Source of the DNA: Corallococcus sp. CA053C
GTDB taxonomy: Bacteria > Myxococcota > Myxococcia > Myxococcales > Myxococcaceae
Direction: 5' to 3'
DNA: 64,000 nt
NCBI RefSeq assembly: GCF_003611675.1
Contig: NZ_RAWA01000003.1
Span: 1 to 64,000, forward strand
Shown here: positions 51,150 through 62,005 of the stretch, one piece after another
How positions within the stretch are numbered: position 1 is the first letter of the stretch
How the letters are laid out: the number at the start of each line of letters is the position of its first letter
Translations under genes and position numbers: made by a program
The notes under the pieces: model-generated
What the model saw: the letters and a program-made list of their open reading frames with translations, nothing else
Told to the model about the DNA's origin: nothing
The model's database searches: none

Positions 51150-53429
51150 TCATCCGCCGACCAGCAGCGCCGCCGGGTCCCACGTCCCCACGCGCTCGGG
51201 AACCAGGCCCAGCCGCACGTCGTGGGCCTTCCCCAGGGCCTCGTCCATCACCACCACCGTCTCCGCCACCCAGCGCAGACACTTCCTCGCCAGCCAGTCG
51301 TCCCGTTGCCTGCGCGCGACGTTCACCGTGTAGCGCTGCAACCGGCGCAGCCGGTCCCTCGACGGTCCGTGCCGCTCCAGGTCCGCCACCAACACCGGTG
51401 CATCGCCGTAGGGGATGACCACTGGCGCGGACCAGTCGTCCTCGATGAACTGGAAGCGCGCTGCCGTCTCCCGGAAGCGCAACGCCTCGCGCTGCTCCTG
51501 GATCCCCTTGGCATCCAGCGTCTTCGCCGCGTAGAGGCGCTTGAAGTAGGGCGCGAACGACGTGGGGTCGAAGAGGTCCAGGTCCGGGTTTGCCCCTAGT
51601 AACGCACGCGTGACGCCTAACGCCGTGCGCGGAACCCCGGGCGGCGGCTCGGTGGCTGACAGGAACACCCGCAGCTCACCCAGCCCCACCAGCCTTCCCT
51701 CCCGGTTGCAGCGACCCGCTGCCTGGGCCAGTGCATCCAGACCGCCCAGGGCGCGGTAGACGACTGGGAAGTCCAGGTCCACGCCCGCCTCCACCAACTG
51801 CGTGGACACCACGCGCACGGGCTCCCCCTTGTCGCTCCGGGCGCGAATCTCCTGCAGCACCTCGCTGCGATGCGCCGGGCACATGAGTGCGGAGAGGTGG
51901 AACGTCCGCGTGTCCCCCAGCCGCCGGTCCAATGCCTCGCAGACCCGCCGGGCATCGTCGCGACGGTGGACGATGGCCAGCACGCTCGGCTCCTCGGCCA
52001 GCTCCTCCGCGAGCTGCTCGTGTGTCAGGGGCTCTTCCGACACAGGCCAGCGCACACGCACGCGGCGCAGGCGCCGGAATGCCTCCCGGGGGTCGGGAAT
52101 GATTTCACGCACCTGCTCGAAGCCTTCGGTCAGGCCGGGCCGCTGTCCCAGCGCGGGCTGCGTGGCGGTGCAGATGACCAGCGACGCCCCATGGTCGGAC
52201 ACCAGCGTGCGCAACATGTCCAGCAGGGGCGTCAGCAGACCGGGAGGCAGCGTCTGGGCTTCATCGAGCACGATGACGCTGCCCGCAAGCCGGTGCAGCT
52301 TGCGGCAGGCGCCGGGCCGGTTCGCGAACAGGCTGTCGAAGAGTTGGGCCGTCGTAGTCACGACGACGGGCCGGTCCCAGTTCTCCGCCGCCACGCGGTT
52401 GCGCGGCGTCTCACGCTCCGGGTCACCGCCGGAGTGATGCTCCAACACTGCATCCTCTCCGAGCGCCTGCGTGTAGACCGCCGCGTTCTGCTCGATGATG
52501 GAGGTGAAGGGGATGGCCACCACCACGCGCTCCAACCCGTGCCGCGCGGCGTGCTCCAGGGCGAAGGCCATGGACGCCAGCGTCTTGCCACCTCCCGTGG
52601 GCACCGTCAGGCTGAAGACGCCCGGCGGTTCCACTGCCTTCGCAACACATGCCTCCAACACCCCGGCGCGGACCTGATTCACCTCTGACAGCGGCCCCTG
52701 CCCCCGGATGCGCTCGCGCATCTCCTCCAGGTAGCGCTGGAGCCTGTCGCGAAGGACGGCGATGGGCGGTGGCTCCACGCGCAGGGCCGCGCGCCCGGCG
52801 TCGAAGAAGGCTTCCGTGTCCATGAAGTCCGCGTCGCAGAGCGCCGAAAAGAGCATCCGCGTCCAGACCTCCATTCGCCGCCTCAACGCCTTGCGCAGCA
52901 CGAGCGAGGCGGGAGCTCCCATCAGGAAATCAGGCAGCGAAGGAGGTGCCTCCGCGCGCAGCAGGTCCTCCGGAACGGGCCGCTCCAGCACTTGCGCATA
53001 CAGCCGCTGCCGGGACTCCTGGGTGAGCCGATCCGCCAATGCCTCCGCGTCCGCCAATCCTGCATGGTGTCCGGCGATGACGAACGCCAGGGGCGTTGCC
53101 AGGTCCACTCCCAGGACGCGTCTTGCATGGAGGGCCCCCGCAGTGGAGTGGTCCCGGGGCCCCGCCGGCCCCTCCTCCAGGTGAGCCTCCAGCCCGTTCT
53201 CCCGACGAATCATGTTCTGGAAGGCCGGCACGTACTTCCCCAGGTCGTGCCACCGTCCCGCAAGCCGTGCCCACTCCGCGGAGTTGAAGCGCTGCGCGAA
53301 GCGTGCAGCCTTCTCCCCCACGCATTCCAGGTGCTCCCGGAGCAGATGCGGCCGGCCTTGCTCATCCACGTGAGCCCAGTCGGACTGATCAGCAGGAGTG
53401 CGTGGCGAGTCGGACAGGATGCCCCCCAA
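51150..53429 (-). CDS. cas3: Type I-C Cas3 nuclease-helicase
   Basis: A 759-residue fusion of an HD nuclease and a superfamily 2 helicase. The HD site shows WHDLGK with His61-Asp62, DHSTAG with His94, GHH at 120-122 and an Asp in LCDADFMD. The helicase has VPTGGGKT (276-283), DEAQ (389-392), TATQP and [11 protein letters not shown]. All catalytic motifs are intact, so it should degrade Cascade-bound targets. The likely start is TTG at 53429 with no good ribosome site, so the exact N-terminus is uncertain. It is the first gene of the cas operon. Confidence 0.93.
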   Translation of the reverse strand: MGGILSDSPRTPADQSDWAHVDEQGRPHLLREHLECVGEKAARFAQRFNSAEWARLAGRWHDLGKYVPAFQNMIRRENGLEAHLEEGPAGPRDHSTAGALHARRVLGVDLATPLAFVIAGHHAGLADAEALADRLTQESRQRLYAQVLERPVPEDLLRAEAPPSLPDFLMGAPASLVLRKALRRRMEVWTRMLFSALCDADFMDTEAFFDAGRAALRVEPPPIAVLRDRLQRYLEEMRERIRGQGPLSEVNQVRAGVLEACVAKAVEPPGVFSLTVPTGGGKTLASMAFALEHAARHGLERVVVAIPFTSIIEQNAAVYTQALGEDAVLEHHSGGDPERETPRNRVAAENWDRPVVVTTTAQLFDSLFANRPGACRKLHRLAGSVIVLDEAQTLPPGLLTPLLDMLRTLVSDHGASLVICTATQPALGQRPGLTEGFEQVREIIPDPREAFRRLRRVRVRWPVSEEPLTHEQLAEELAEEPSVLAIVHRRDDARRVCEALDRRLGDTRTFHLSALMCPAHRSEVLQEIRARSDKGEPVRVVSTQLVEAGVDLDFPVVYRALGGLDALAQAAGRCNREGRLVGLGELRVFLSATEPPPGVPRTALGVTRALLGANPDLDLFDPTSFAPYFKRLYAAKTLDAKGIQEQREALRFRETAARFQFIEDDWSAPVVIPYGDAPVLVADLERHGPSRDRLRRLQRYTVNVARRQRDDWLARKCLRWVAETVVVMDEALGKAHDVRLGLVPERVGTWDPAALLVGG

Positions 53430-53557
53430 GCAAGAGAGGGGCGGAAGCGTGGCTCATGCCCTGAGCGCCCCGACATCCCCCAGAAGAGGAGTATCGGACC
53501 GGCCCCATGTGTGCCTCACCAGCGCTGCCCCCGCCCCACTCCGATCATTAACAGACA

Positions 53558-53585
53558 TTGACAGGCACTCTTCGACACGTAACGC
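53558..53585 (+). promoter_or_regulatory. Possible promoter of the aldehyde dehydrogenase operon
   Basis: TTGACA (53558-53563), 16 bases, TAACGC (53580-53585) lies 55 bases before the ATG. The -35 element is perfect; the -10 element is weak. It lies in the 211-base gap divergent to cas3. Confidence 0.35.
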
Positions 53586-53640
53586 GAAGCGTCACCTGCC
53601 TATCGTCTGTTCGTCTTCAAAACCCCCGCAGGAGTCGCCC

Positions 53641-55167
<1,527 letters not shown>

Positions 55168-55169
55168 GG

Positions 55170-55559
55170 ATGCCCGTCCCCCGCGTCGAAGTGACGCCCG
55201 CCGCCCAGGCCCTGCTCCACAAGATGCAGGGCCTCCACGGCCCGTTGCTCTTCCACCAGTCCGGTGGTTGCTGCGACGGCAGCGCGCCCATGTGCTTCCC
55301 GCGCGGCGACTTCCGCGTGGGCCAGGAGGACGTGTACCTGGGGCAGATCGTCGGCACGCCCTTCTACATGTCCGGTTCGCAGTTCGAGTACTGGCGCCAC
55401 ACCCACCTCACCGTGGACGTGGTGCCCGGTCGCGGCAGCGGCTTCTCCGTCGAAGCCCCCGAAGGCGTGCGCTTCCTCATCCGCTCGCGCCTGTTCACCG
55501 ACGACGAGCACCGCGCGCTGGAAGGCGAAGGGCCTCCACCCAAGGGGCCCCAGCACTGA
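55170..55559 (+). CDS. DUF779 protein, partner of the aldehyde dehydrogenase
   Basis: A 129-residue protein of the DUF779 family, recognised by HQSGGCCDGSAPMCFP, which carries three Cys, and by the segment YMSGSQFEYWRHTHLTVDVV. The family is regularly encoded beside AldB/ExaC-type dehydrogenases; its function is unknown, and the clustered Cys and His could bind metal. It starts two bases after the dehydrogenase stop and is surely co-translated. Confidence 0.85.
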   Translation: MPVPRVEVTPAAQALLHKMQGLHGPLLFHQSGGCCDGSAPMCFPRGDFRVGQEDVYLGQIVGTPFYMSGSQFEYWRHTHLTVDVVPGRGSGFSVEAPEGVRFLIRSRLFTDDEHRALEGEGPPPKGPQH

Positions 55560-55580
55560 GCGGACGCGCCCTGCCCTCCC

Positions 55581-58565
55581 CTACGACGTCGGGGGAGCGC
55601 GGGGCAGCCGCAGCGTGAAGGTGGCGCCCTGCCCCGGCTGGCTGTCCACGTCGATGCGGCCGCCCAGCGCTTCGACGATCTGGCGGCTGATGTAGAGCCC
55701 CAGGCCCATGCCGCCGTAGTGCCGGTCCGACACGGCGCGCTCGAAGCGACCGAAGAGGCGCGGCAGCGCGTCCGCTTCAATGCCGATGCCAGCGTCGCTG
55801 ACCTCCACCCAGGCCTCGTCCTCCGCGTTGAGGCCCGCGCGCACCGACACCGGACAGCCCGCGCCGTACTTCGCCGCGTTGGTGAGCAGGTTCACCAGCA
55901 CCTGGTCCAGCCGGAGCGCGTCCCACTGGCCGGTGAGCGTGCGCGGCAACTCCAGCCGCAGCAGGCACTTCGCCTGGGTGAACAGGTCCGACGTCCGCTC
56001 CACCGCGTCGCGCGTCACCTGCACCAGGTCCACCTCCGCGCGCTCCAGCACCAGCTTGCCCAATGACAGACGGCTGACGTCCAGCAGGTTGTCCACCAGC
56101 GCCGTCAACCGCAGCACCTGCCGCTGCGCGGTGGCCAGCCGGGTGGTCACCGGCCCCGTCAGCCCCGCCACCTCCAGCCCCCGGCCAATCAGGTTGTGCT
56201 GGAGGATGAGGCTGGTGAGCGGCGTCTTCAATTCGTGGCTCGCCACGGAGAGGAACTCGTCGCGCAGGCGCACCGCGGACTGCGCGTCGTGGAAGAGCCG
56301 CGCGTTCTCCAGCGCCACGCTCAAGCGCAGCGCCAGCTCCTCCGCCATCGTCACGTCCGCGGCCACCAGCATGCGCTGCGCGCCCGCGGTGAACAGCGTG
56401 ATGACGCCCAGCGTGCGCCCCCGGGAGCGCAGCGGCACCGACAGCACCGACGTGGGCGCCAGGCTGTCCATCAGGTCCCGGTGCGCGTCGCTCGCGGACA
56501 TCCCGAGGCATCGCGGAGCGTCCAGGGGCGCGACGAAGCAGACCTCGCCCGACGCGAAGCACTGGAGCGCGGGATGCCCCGGCCCCCGGCCTGGCTCCGT
56601 CAGGGAGGCCCGCATCCGCGCTTCGAGCGCGGGCACGCGGTGCGCCACCGTCACCCGCCGCAGGGTGCCGTCCGGCTCCGCCAGGTCCACCAGGCAGCCG
56701 GTGGCCACGTGGTTCGCCACCAGCTTCGCCACCTCCGGCAGCGCCTGCTCCACGTCGTCCAGGCGCAGCGCCAGAACGCGGCTCGCGTCCAGGAGCAGTT
56801 GCAGCCGCTCCTCCGCTTCCTTGCGCCGCGTGATGTCCGCCATGGCGCCGGTGACGAACGCCACCTTCCCGTCCGGCCCGGTCAGGGACTGACCCACGCT
56901 GTGCACCCAGCGGATGCCGCCGTCGCGGCGCACCAGGCGGAACTCCTGCTCGAAGACGGCGGGGGCCCTCAGCTGGTGCCGCACGAACTCCGGCTCCAAC
57001 ATGGCCAGGTCGTCCGGGTGCACGTACTGGAGGAAGTCGCCCATGTCGTTCGTGGACTCCACCGCGGGCAGCCCCAGCATGTGGTTGAGCGCCGCGTCCC
57101 GCACCTCTTGCCCGCGGCGCAGGTCCAGCCGCCACGTGCCCACGTCGCCCGTCACCAGCGCCTGGCGCAGCCGCTCCGTGCGCTCGCGCAGGGCCTCGTA
57201 GAGGGAGGCCCGCTCCAGCGCCTGCGCGCACTGGTGCGCCAGCGCCTCCAGGAAGGCGCGCTCCGACGACGAGAAGGCGCGCGACTCCGGCCACGCGAGC
57301 AGCAAGAGCCCCCGCACCCGCGTCTCGCCCCACAGCGGCACCACCGCGCGAGCGCCCGGCCCCAGGCTGCGCGCGAACTGCGCATCCTGGGGGTGCTGGG
57401 CGATGAACTCCTCCAGCGAGGCGAACCACCCCGCCTCGTGTCGGCTGTCCTGGCGCGCCGTCGGGGGGCCACCCTCCTCGCCCGGATGCCGGGTGAAGTG
57501 GCCCAGCGCATCGTCCGGATAGCCCAGCAGGCGCAGGGGCCGCAGGCGGCCGTCCTCCTCCAATCCCAGCACCGCGACGCGCATGGCGCCGCTGGCCTCC
57601 CACACCTCGCGCGCCAGCACCTGCGCCACCGCGTCCTCGGTGGCCGCGCGGGACAGCGCCGCCGTCACCGCCTGGAGCCGCGCCGTGCGCGCCTGGGCCT
57701 GACGGGCTTCGCCGTACAGCAAGGCATTGTCCAGGGAGAGCCCGGCGCGCCGGGCCAGCTCGCGCGCCAGCTCCAGCTCGCGCGCGCCGTAGCGGCGGTC
57801 GGGCGCGCTGGAAATCAATGACAGACATCCCAGCACCCGGCCGCGCACCTCCAGCGGGACCCGCATCACGGAGCGACACTCCAGGCGCCGGAGCTCGGCG
57901 AGCAGCAGGTCTCCCGCGGCGACGGCCTCGTCGAGCCGGGCTTCGGACACCTCCGACAGGAGGAACGGCTCACCGGTGCCCAGCACGCGGCCCACGCCCC
58001 GGGGGTCGTTCACCTGCACGGGCCAGCGCTCCGCGAGCGCGTACACGTCGCACACCCGCGCGGGGTCCTTGTGCGCCGCGGCCCTGCGCACCACCGTGCC
58101 GTCGGCGGTGAGGAGATCCACCGCGCAACAGTCCGCGAGGCCCGGCACCACCAGGTCCGCCAGCTGGCGCAGCACCGTGGGCTCATCCAACGACGACGCC
58201 AGCGCCTCGCCCGCGCGGGCCAGGAAGGCGAAGCGCCCCTCCTCCACGAGCGGGGACGCGGCTCCGGGCATCGCGGCCGCGGCGTCCACGGTCTGGCTCA
58301 TGGACGGAGACGGAGGGCTCACCTCCCGGGTACGGCCTCCGGACGGAACATTCTCCGCCGCCTCGCCCATGCCCATGACCGTCACCGCCACGGTGTCGTC
58401 CTCCCGCAGCGCGTAGGCGAGCCCGGACGCGGCCTCCGCACCCGCGCCTACCGGGGCCGCTTCCGAAAGTCGGAGTTCGTTCGTCGCCCCCTCCTCCGTC
58501 AGCAAGGACGGCGGCCGAGGCTCACTGGAGGGCTCGGAGGCAGGCTCGTGAGAGGGTTCGGGCAT
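55581..58565 (-). CDS. Large soluble histidine kinase, GAF-GAF-PAS-GAF
   Basis: A 994-residue kinase without membrane helices. After a low-complexity N-terminus (1-105) come a GAF domain (about 110-290), a second GAF (about 300-465), a PAS domain (about 475-590, VTGAMADITRRKEAEE at its exit) and a third GAF (about 600-750). The core has H box VASHELKTPLTSL (His near 776), N box NLLTNAAKYG, and G boxes SDAGIGI and GMGLGLYISRQ. All motifs are intact. It is another orphan kinase; no regulator is adjacent. Confidence 0.88.
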   Translation of the reverse strand: MPEPSHEPASEPSSEPRPPSLLTEEGATNELRLSEAAPVGAGAEAASGLAYALREDDTVAVTVMGMGEAAENVPSGGRTREVSPPSPSMSQTVDAAAAMPGAASPLVEEGRFAFLARAGEALASSLDEPTVLRQLADLVVPGLADCCAVDLLTADGTVVRRAAAHKDPARVCDVYALAERWPVQVNDPRGVGRVLGTGEPFLLSEVSEARLDEAVAAGDLLLAELRRLECRSVMRVPLEVRGRVLGCLSLISSAPDRRYGARELELARELARRAGLSLDNALLYGEARQAQARTARLQAVTAALSRAATEDAVAQVLAREVWEASGAMRVAVLGLEEDGRLRPLRLLGYPDDALGHFTRHPGEEGGPPTARQDSRHEAGWFASLEEFIAQHPQDAQFARSLGPGARAVVPLWGETRVRGLLLLAWPESRAFSSSERAFLEALAHQCAQALERASLYEALRERTERLRQALVTGDVGTWRLDLRRGQEVRDAALNHMLGLPAVESTNDMGDFLQYVHPDDLAMLEPEFVRHQLRAPAVFEQEFRLVRRDGGIRWVHSVGQSLTGPDGKVAFVTGAMADITRRKEAEERLQLLLDASRVLALRLDDVEQALPEVAKLVANHVATGCLVDLAEPDGTLRRVTVAHRVPALEARMRASLTEPGRGPGHPALQCFASGEVCFVAPLDAPRCLGMSASDAHRDLMDSLAPTSVLSVPLRSRGRTLGVITLFTAGAQRMLVAADVTMAEELALRLSVALENARLFHDAQSAVRLRDEFLSVASHELKTPLTSLILQHNLIGRGLEVAGLTGPVTTRLATAQRQVLRLTALVDNLLDVSRLSLGKLVLERAEVDLVQVTRDAVERTSDLFTQAKCLLRLELPRTLTGQWDALRLDQVLVNLLTNAAKYGAGCPVSVRAGLNAEDEAWVEVSDAGIGIEADALPRLFGRFERAVSDRHYGGMGLGLYISRQIVEALGGRIDVDSQPGQGATFTLRLPRAPPTS

Positions 58566-58732
58566 GGGAGGGACGGGTCATGGCGCCACGAGGGCGGCGC
58601 CGCTGCACCACAAGGTCGCTCGGATAATGACGGCCCCCGCCGCCCACAAGACGCCAGGGCCCCCGGATTCGGGGCGAGTGTCCGCCAGCCAACCCGTCCG
58701 CCCGCTCGCCGCGGATCAGCGCACACGGGCCC

Positions 58733-59668
58733 TCAAGCGGGCGGGTTCCACCACACGGGGCCCTTGTCCTGGATGGCCGCGTGCGCGCGCTCGCGCACCG
58801 CTTGGAGCGCGGCCGCGTCCAGGGGACGGAAGGCAGCGGCCGCGTGCAGCGCGGCGTCCTGTTCGTTGGGAAAGCCCAGGCCCAGCAACATCACGTCCGG
58901 ATCCAACGTGAGCGTGTAGTGCACGCACTCCGCCACGGACAGGTGCGGCAGCACCGGCGTGTCCCGCGCCTCGCCGCCGGAGGACACCTTGCCGCGCGGA
59001 CGCGCCTGGAGCGGCCGGCCGTAGCCCTCCGTGTCCCCCAACAGCTTGCCCGCGCCGAACGTCTTGAAGGACACCACGCCCACGCCCCGCTCGCGCGCCA
59101 GGGGCAGCACCTGCTCCACGTAGCGCGCGTCCACGAACGGGCCCAGCGGGAACATCACCACGTCACACCGCCCGGAGCGCACCGCCGCCAGCAGCGCGTC
59201 CGGGTGGTGACAGGAGATGCCCCGGAAGCGCGCCTGGCCCTTCGCCACGCACGCCTCCAATTGCTCCATCGCCCCACCCGGCCGGGCCAATTCCTCCCAC
59301 TGCGCCAGCGACCGCACCGCGTGCAGCGCGAACAGGTCCACCGAGGGCAGGCCCAGCCTCGCGAGGCTCGCCTCCACCTGCGGCGCCACCGGCGCGTCCA
59401 GCACGTCCACCTTGTCGATGACGAACACGCCCTCGCGCCGGCCGCGCAGGGCCTCGCCGACAACCTCCTCGCTCAGGCCGTCCTCGTAGCCGGGCGCGGT
59501 GTCGATGACGTTGAGCCCCGCGTCCAGCGCGCGGCGCAGCGTGGCCACCAGTTGCTCGCGCGGCACCGTCCGGTCCGCCAGATCACCAATACCCACCGCC
59601 GTCGCGGTGAAGCCCGTGCGCCCCAAGGCCCGGCGCGGGGTGAAACGGGGAAGCGATGCATCCGCCAT
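58733..59668 (-). CDS. Aldo/keto reductase
   Basis: A 311-residue TIM-barrel oxidoreductase. The early strand reads ALGRTGFTATAVGIG, the catalytic Asp-Tyr pair is in VIDTAPGYEDG, the Lys in FVIDKVDV and the His in LFALHAVRSL, completing the tetrad of the superfamily. It should reduce carbonyls with NADPH; the substrate is unknown. The ATG has GGGAGGAG eight bases upstream, which excludes the longer frame. Confidence 0.88.
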   Translation of the reverse strand: MADASLPRFTPRRALGRTGFTATAVGIGDLADRTVPREQLVATLRRALDAGLNVIDTAPGYEDGLSEEVVGEALRGRREGVFVIDKVDVLDAPVAPQVEASLARLGLPSVDLFALHAVRSLAQWEELARPGGAMEQLEACVAKGQARFRGISCHHPDALLAAVRSGRCDVVMFPLGPFVDARYVEQVLPLARERGVGVVSFKTFGAGKLLGDTEGYGRPLQARPRGKVSSGGEARDTPVLPHLSVAECVHYTLTLDPDVMLLGLGFPNEQDAALHAAAAFRPLDAAALQAVRERAHAAIQDKGPVWWNPPA

Positions 59669-59697
59669 GGTGTGACTCCTCCCAGAATCACAACATC

Positions 59698-59973
59698 TCA
59701 CCCGGCGCTACGCCCCGCCCGGTTCTTGTCCCAGATGGCTCCGAGGATGAGCAGGTAGGCGAACAGCCGGACGACGTACAGGTAGTGCCGGCGCTCCTCG
59801 TCCAGGCTGGGGCCCACCAGCACGGTGAGCAGGTTGTTGAGCCCCATCAGCGCGAACGCCAGCGCGAAGAGGGCGAACAGCCGGTCCTTGGATTGACGGT
59901 GGAAGCGCAGGAAGAACAGGGCGCACGCGAGGTACGCCATCATCACCGCGCCATCGAGCAGGGGCTTGATCAT
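59698..59973 (-). CDS. Small membrane protein, DUF5985-like (second of a pair)
   Basis: A 91-residue protein with about three membrane helices: GAVMMAYLACALFFLRF, LFALFALAFALMGLNNLLTV and YLYVVRLFAYLLILGAIW. It resembles the neighbouring 85-residue protein in helix order and in the central NN motif (GLNNLL versus TVNNVL), so the two are paralogues. It is the last gene of a three-gene operon headed by a winged-helix regulator. Function unknown. Confidence 0.7.
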   Translation of the reverse strand: MIKPLLDGAVMMAYLACALFFLRFHRQSKDRLFALFALAFALMGLNNLLTVLVGPSLDEERRHYLYVVRLFAYLLILGAIWDKNRAGRSAG

Positions 59974-59986
59974 GGCGTGCCGTCCT

Positions 59987-60244
59987 TCAGGACACGTCCC
60001 AGATGAGGCCGAAGAGCAGCACGCCGCTGGCCACGAGCGACGTGAGCGTGCGCGCCAGCGACAGGTCCTGGTCGGGGATGAGCACCAGGTCCACGAAGAG
60101 CAGCACGTTGTTGACGGTGAAGATGCTGAAGCACAGGCCGCTGTAGAGCAGCAGCTTCATCCGCGTGCGCCGCCACGCGCGCAGCAACAGCACCGCGCAC
60201 GTCACGCTCGTCAACGCGCACAGGAGGTAGACCGCTTCAGCCAT
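59987..60244 (-). CDS. Small membrane protein, DUF5985-like (first of a pair)
   Basis: An 85-residue protein starting MAEAVYLLCALTSVTCAVLL with three membrane helices, a basic cytoplasmic loop RAWRRTRMK and the NN motif in SIFTVNNVLLF. The ATG at 60244 overlaps the end of the regulator gene by eight bases, showing coupling. It is followed after 13 bases by its paralogue. A paired small-protein complex in the inner membrane is a reasonable guess only. Confidence 0.7.
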   Translation of the reverse strand: MAEAVYLLCALTSVTCAVLLLRAWRRTRMKLLLYSGLCFSIFTVNNVLLFVDLVLIPDQDLSLARTLTSLVASGVLLFGLIWDVS

Positions 60245-60644
60245 GGCCCTTGCCATCCTTGTCCGGCTTCAAGACGAACGCGTCCGCGAAGCCCCGCACG
60301 CGGTCCATCGGCCGGGAGAAGATGAACGAAATCACACTCACGCGCCGTCCCGCGTAGCTGGCCGCCAGCTCCGCGGCCGACTTCACGTCATCCGACTGGG
60401 CGGGGCTGAAGCGGAAGGCCTCGCCCGGACTCCCATCCTGGACGAGCAGCCCTGCCGCCTTGAGCTCCTCCAGCCGGCGGGCCGCGGAGGCTTCGGTGAT
60501 GCGCAGTTCCAGGGCCACCGCCGGCGCCGTCCACACCCGGTCCGTCCGGGCCCGAAGCAGGAGGAGGACCTCCAGCTTCTCGATGGAATCGATGTGCGTC
60601 GTGATGAAGCGCTGGACCCGGGGAGTGAGGTCGGCGTCGGTCAC
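60237..60644 (-). CDS. Winged-helix DNA-binding regulator
   Basis: About 135 residues from GTG 60644 (VTDADLTPRVQRF); a TTG 36 bases upstream would add 12 residues. The segment VWTAPAVALELRITEASAARRLEELKAAGLLVQ is a clear MarR/ArsR-like winged helix. The C-terminal part (SFIFSRPMDRVRGFADAF) may lie near the membrane. AGGTGG precedes the GTG. It heads the operon with the two small membrane proteins, which are its likely targets or partners. Confidence 0.75.
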   Translation of the reverse strand: MTDADLTPRVQRFITTHIDSIEKLEVLLLLRARTDRVWTAPAVALELRITEASAARRLEELKAAGLLVQDGSPGEAFRFSPAQSDDVKSAAELAASYAGRRVSVISFIFSRPMDRVRGFADAFVLKPDKDGKGHG

Positions 60645-60772
60645 GCCTCCACCTATGGACCCAGGTATTTTGTGAATCAACCTTTTCCATCGCAGCGGTT
60701 GTTCACAGTCTCACACGAGCCCGTCTCCCCGCCTGCGCGGGGTGCGTCATGGCTGGCGGCCCCTGATTCCGC

Positions 60773-61594
60773 CTAGTTGCGGACGCGCGGGGGCGGGGCC
60801 CGCACCCGGACGTCCATCCGCGCCTCGCCGGCCACCATGCTGCTGATGGCCACGGGCTGCTCCGGCGACACGCGGGCCACGGCGCGCAGGGCGGCCACGA
60901 GGATGAGGGCCTCCAGGCTGGAGGGGACGCTCACGCCCTGCGGGCCGGACTTGAGGGGCAGGGGCAGCCGGGGCACGCGGCCGGCGGCGGCCAGGGCGTC
61001 CACGGCGTAGGCGGGGGTGGCCTCCAGCGAGACGGCGATGGCGGGCAGCGCCTTGGCCTCCTCCGTCTGGCCGTGCACCTGGAGCTCCAGCAGCCACGCC
61101 AGCGCGCCGGGCCGCTCATAGAGGGCCAGGCCCGTGAGGCCGTCGTCGGCGTAGAAGACGCAGCCCTCGTAGGTGTGTTCGTGCGCGCCGGTGACGTCCA
61201 CGACGAAGGGCTGGCCGTCATCCCAGTGCAGCCAGGGCTTCGCGTCCCAGTACTCCGTGGAGGCCTGGACGAAGAGCAGCGCCTTGTCCGAGCCCAGGCC
61301 GGACAGGCCGCGCTGGCCCCACGCGAGGAACGTGGCGATGGCCGCGCGCGCGGAGAGCGCCGCCTGCGGGGGCGGCTCCACGGCGAGGCCCAGCTGCGCG
61401 GCGGCGTCCGCGAGCGCGGGCTCGCACCGCACCTGGGACGGGTCCTCCACCCCGGCGAGGAGCGCGCGGAGGCCGGCGACGTCCTCCTGTTCGAAGACGG
61501 GGGCGGACGGGTCGCCCGCCTCGCCGATGCGCAGGTACACCCCGGTGGTGCCGAGGGAGAGGGGGACGGGGCCCAGCTTGAGCAGGTGGAACAT
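60773..61594 (-). CDS. Uncharacterised protein
   Basis: A 273-residue soluble protein with no recognised domain. The N-terminal LKLGPVPLSLGTTGVYLRIGE is strand-rich; the middle VDVTGAHEHTYEGCVFYADDG and ALPAIAVSLEATPAYAVD suggest an alpha/beta fold. No signal peptide is visible. It lies 10 bases downstream of a receiver gene on the same strand, so it may belong to the KaiC-receiver operon and serve it. Confidence 0.55.
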   Translation of the reverse strand: MFHLLKLGPVPLSLGTTGVYLRIGEAGDPSAPVFEQEDVAGLRALLAGVEDPSQVRCEPALADAAAQLGLAVEPPPQAALSARAAIATFLAWGQRGLSGLGSDKALLFVQASTEYWDAKPWLHWDDGQPFVVDVTGAHEHTYEGCVFYADDGLTGLALYERPGALAWLLELQVHGQTEEAKALPAIAVSLEATPAYAVDALAAAGRVPRLPLPLKSGPQGVSVPSSLEALILVAALRAVARVSPEQPVAISSMVAGEARMDVRVRAPPPRVRN

Positions 61595-61604
61595 GGCGCG
61601 TGCC

Positions 61605-61991
61605 TCAGCCTTCCCGCGCGCGGTGCGCGTCCAGCACCTTGCGCACCTGCTTCATCAGGGCGCGGATGTCGAAGGGCTTCTGGAGGAACTCCATGCCGGG
61701 GTGCAGGCGCTTGAGGCCGTTGACGTCCACGGCGCTCATGCCCAGCACGGCGATGCGGCTCAGCGTGGGGTCCTGCTGGAGGCGCTCGATGAGGGCGGGG
61801 CCATCCAGCACGGGCATCATCCAGTCGGTGAGCACCAGGTCCGGCTTCACCTCCGCCATGCGCTCCAGCGCCTCACGGCCATGAGACGCCGTCAGCACGC
61901 GGTAGCCCTCTTCCCGCAAGAGGTCCGCGAGCGCCTCCAGGATGCCCTGTTCGTCGTCCACCACCAGCACGGTCTCGGTCGCGGGAACCAC
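61605..61991 (-). CDS. Stand-alone receiver next to KaiC-like ATPase
   Basis: A 128-residue receiver with VLVVDDEQGILEAL, phosphoacceptor Asp in LVLTDWMMPVLDGP and Lys in FLQKPFD, and no output domain. It starts 14 bases after the stop of the KaiC-like gene. Receiver-KaiC neighbours are common, and the receiver probably controls or reports on the ATPase. Confidence 0.88.
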   Translation of the reverse strand: MVPATETVLVVDDEQGILEALADLLREEGYRVLTASHGREALERMAEVKPDLVLTDWMMPVLDGPALIERLQQDPTLSRIAVLGMSAVDVNGLKRLHPGMEFLQKPFDIRALMKQVRKVLDAHRAREG

Positions 61992-62005
61992 GGGTCCTCT
62001 GGGGG

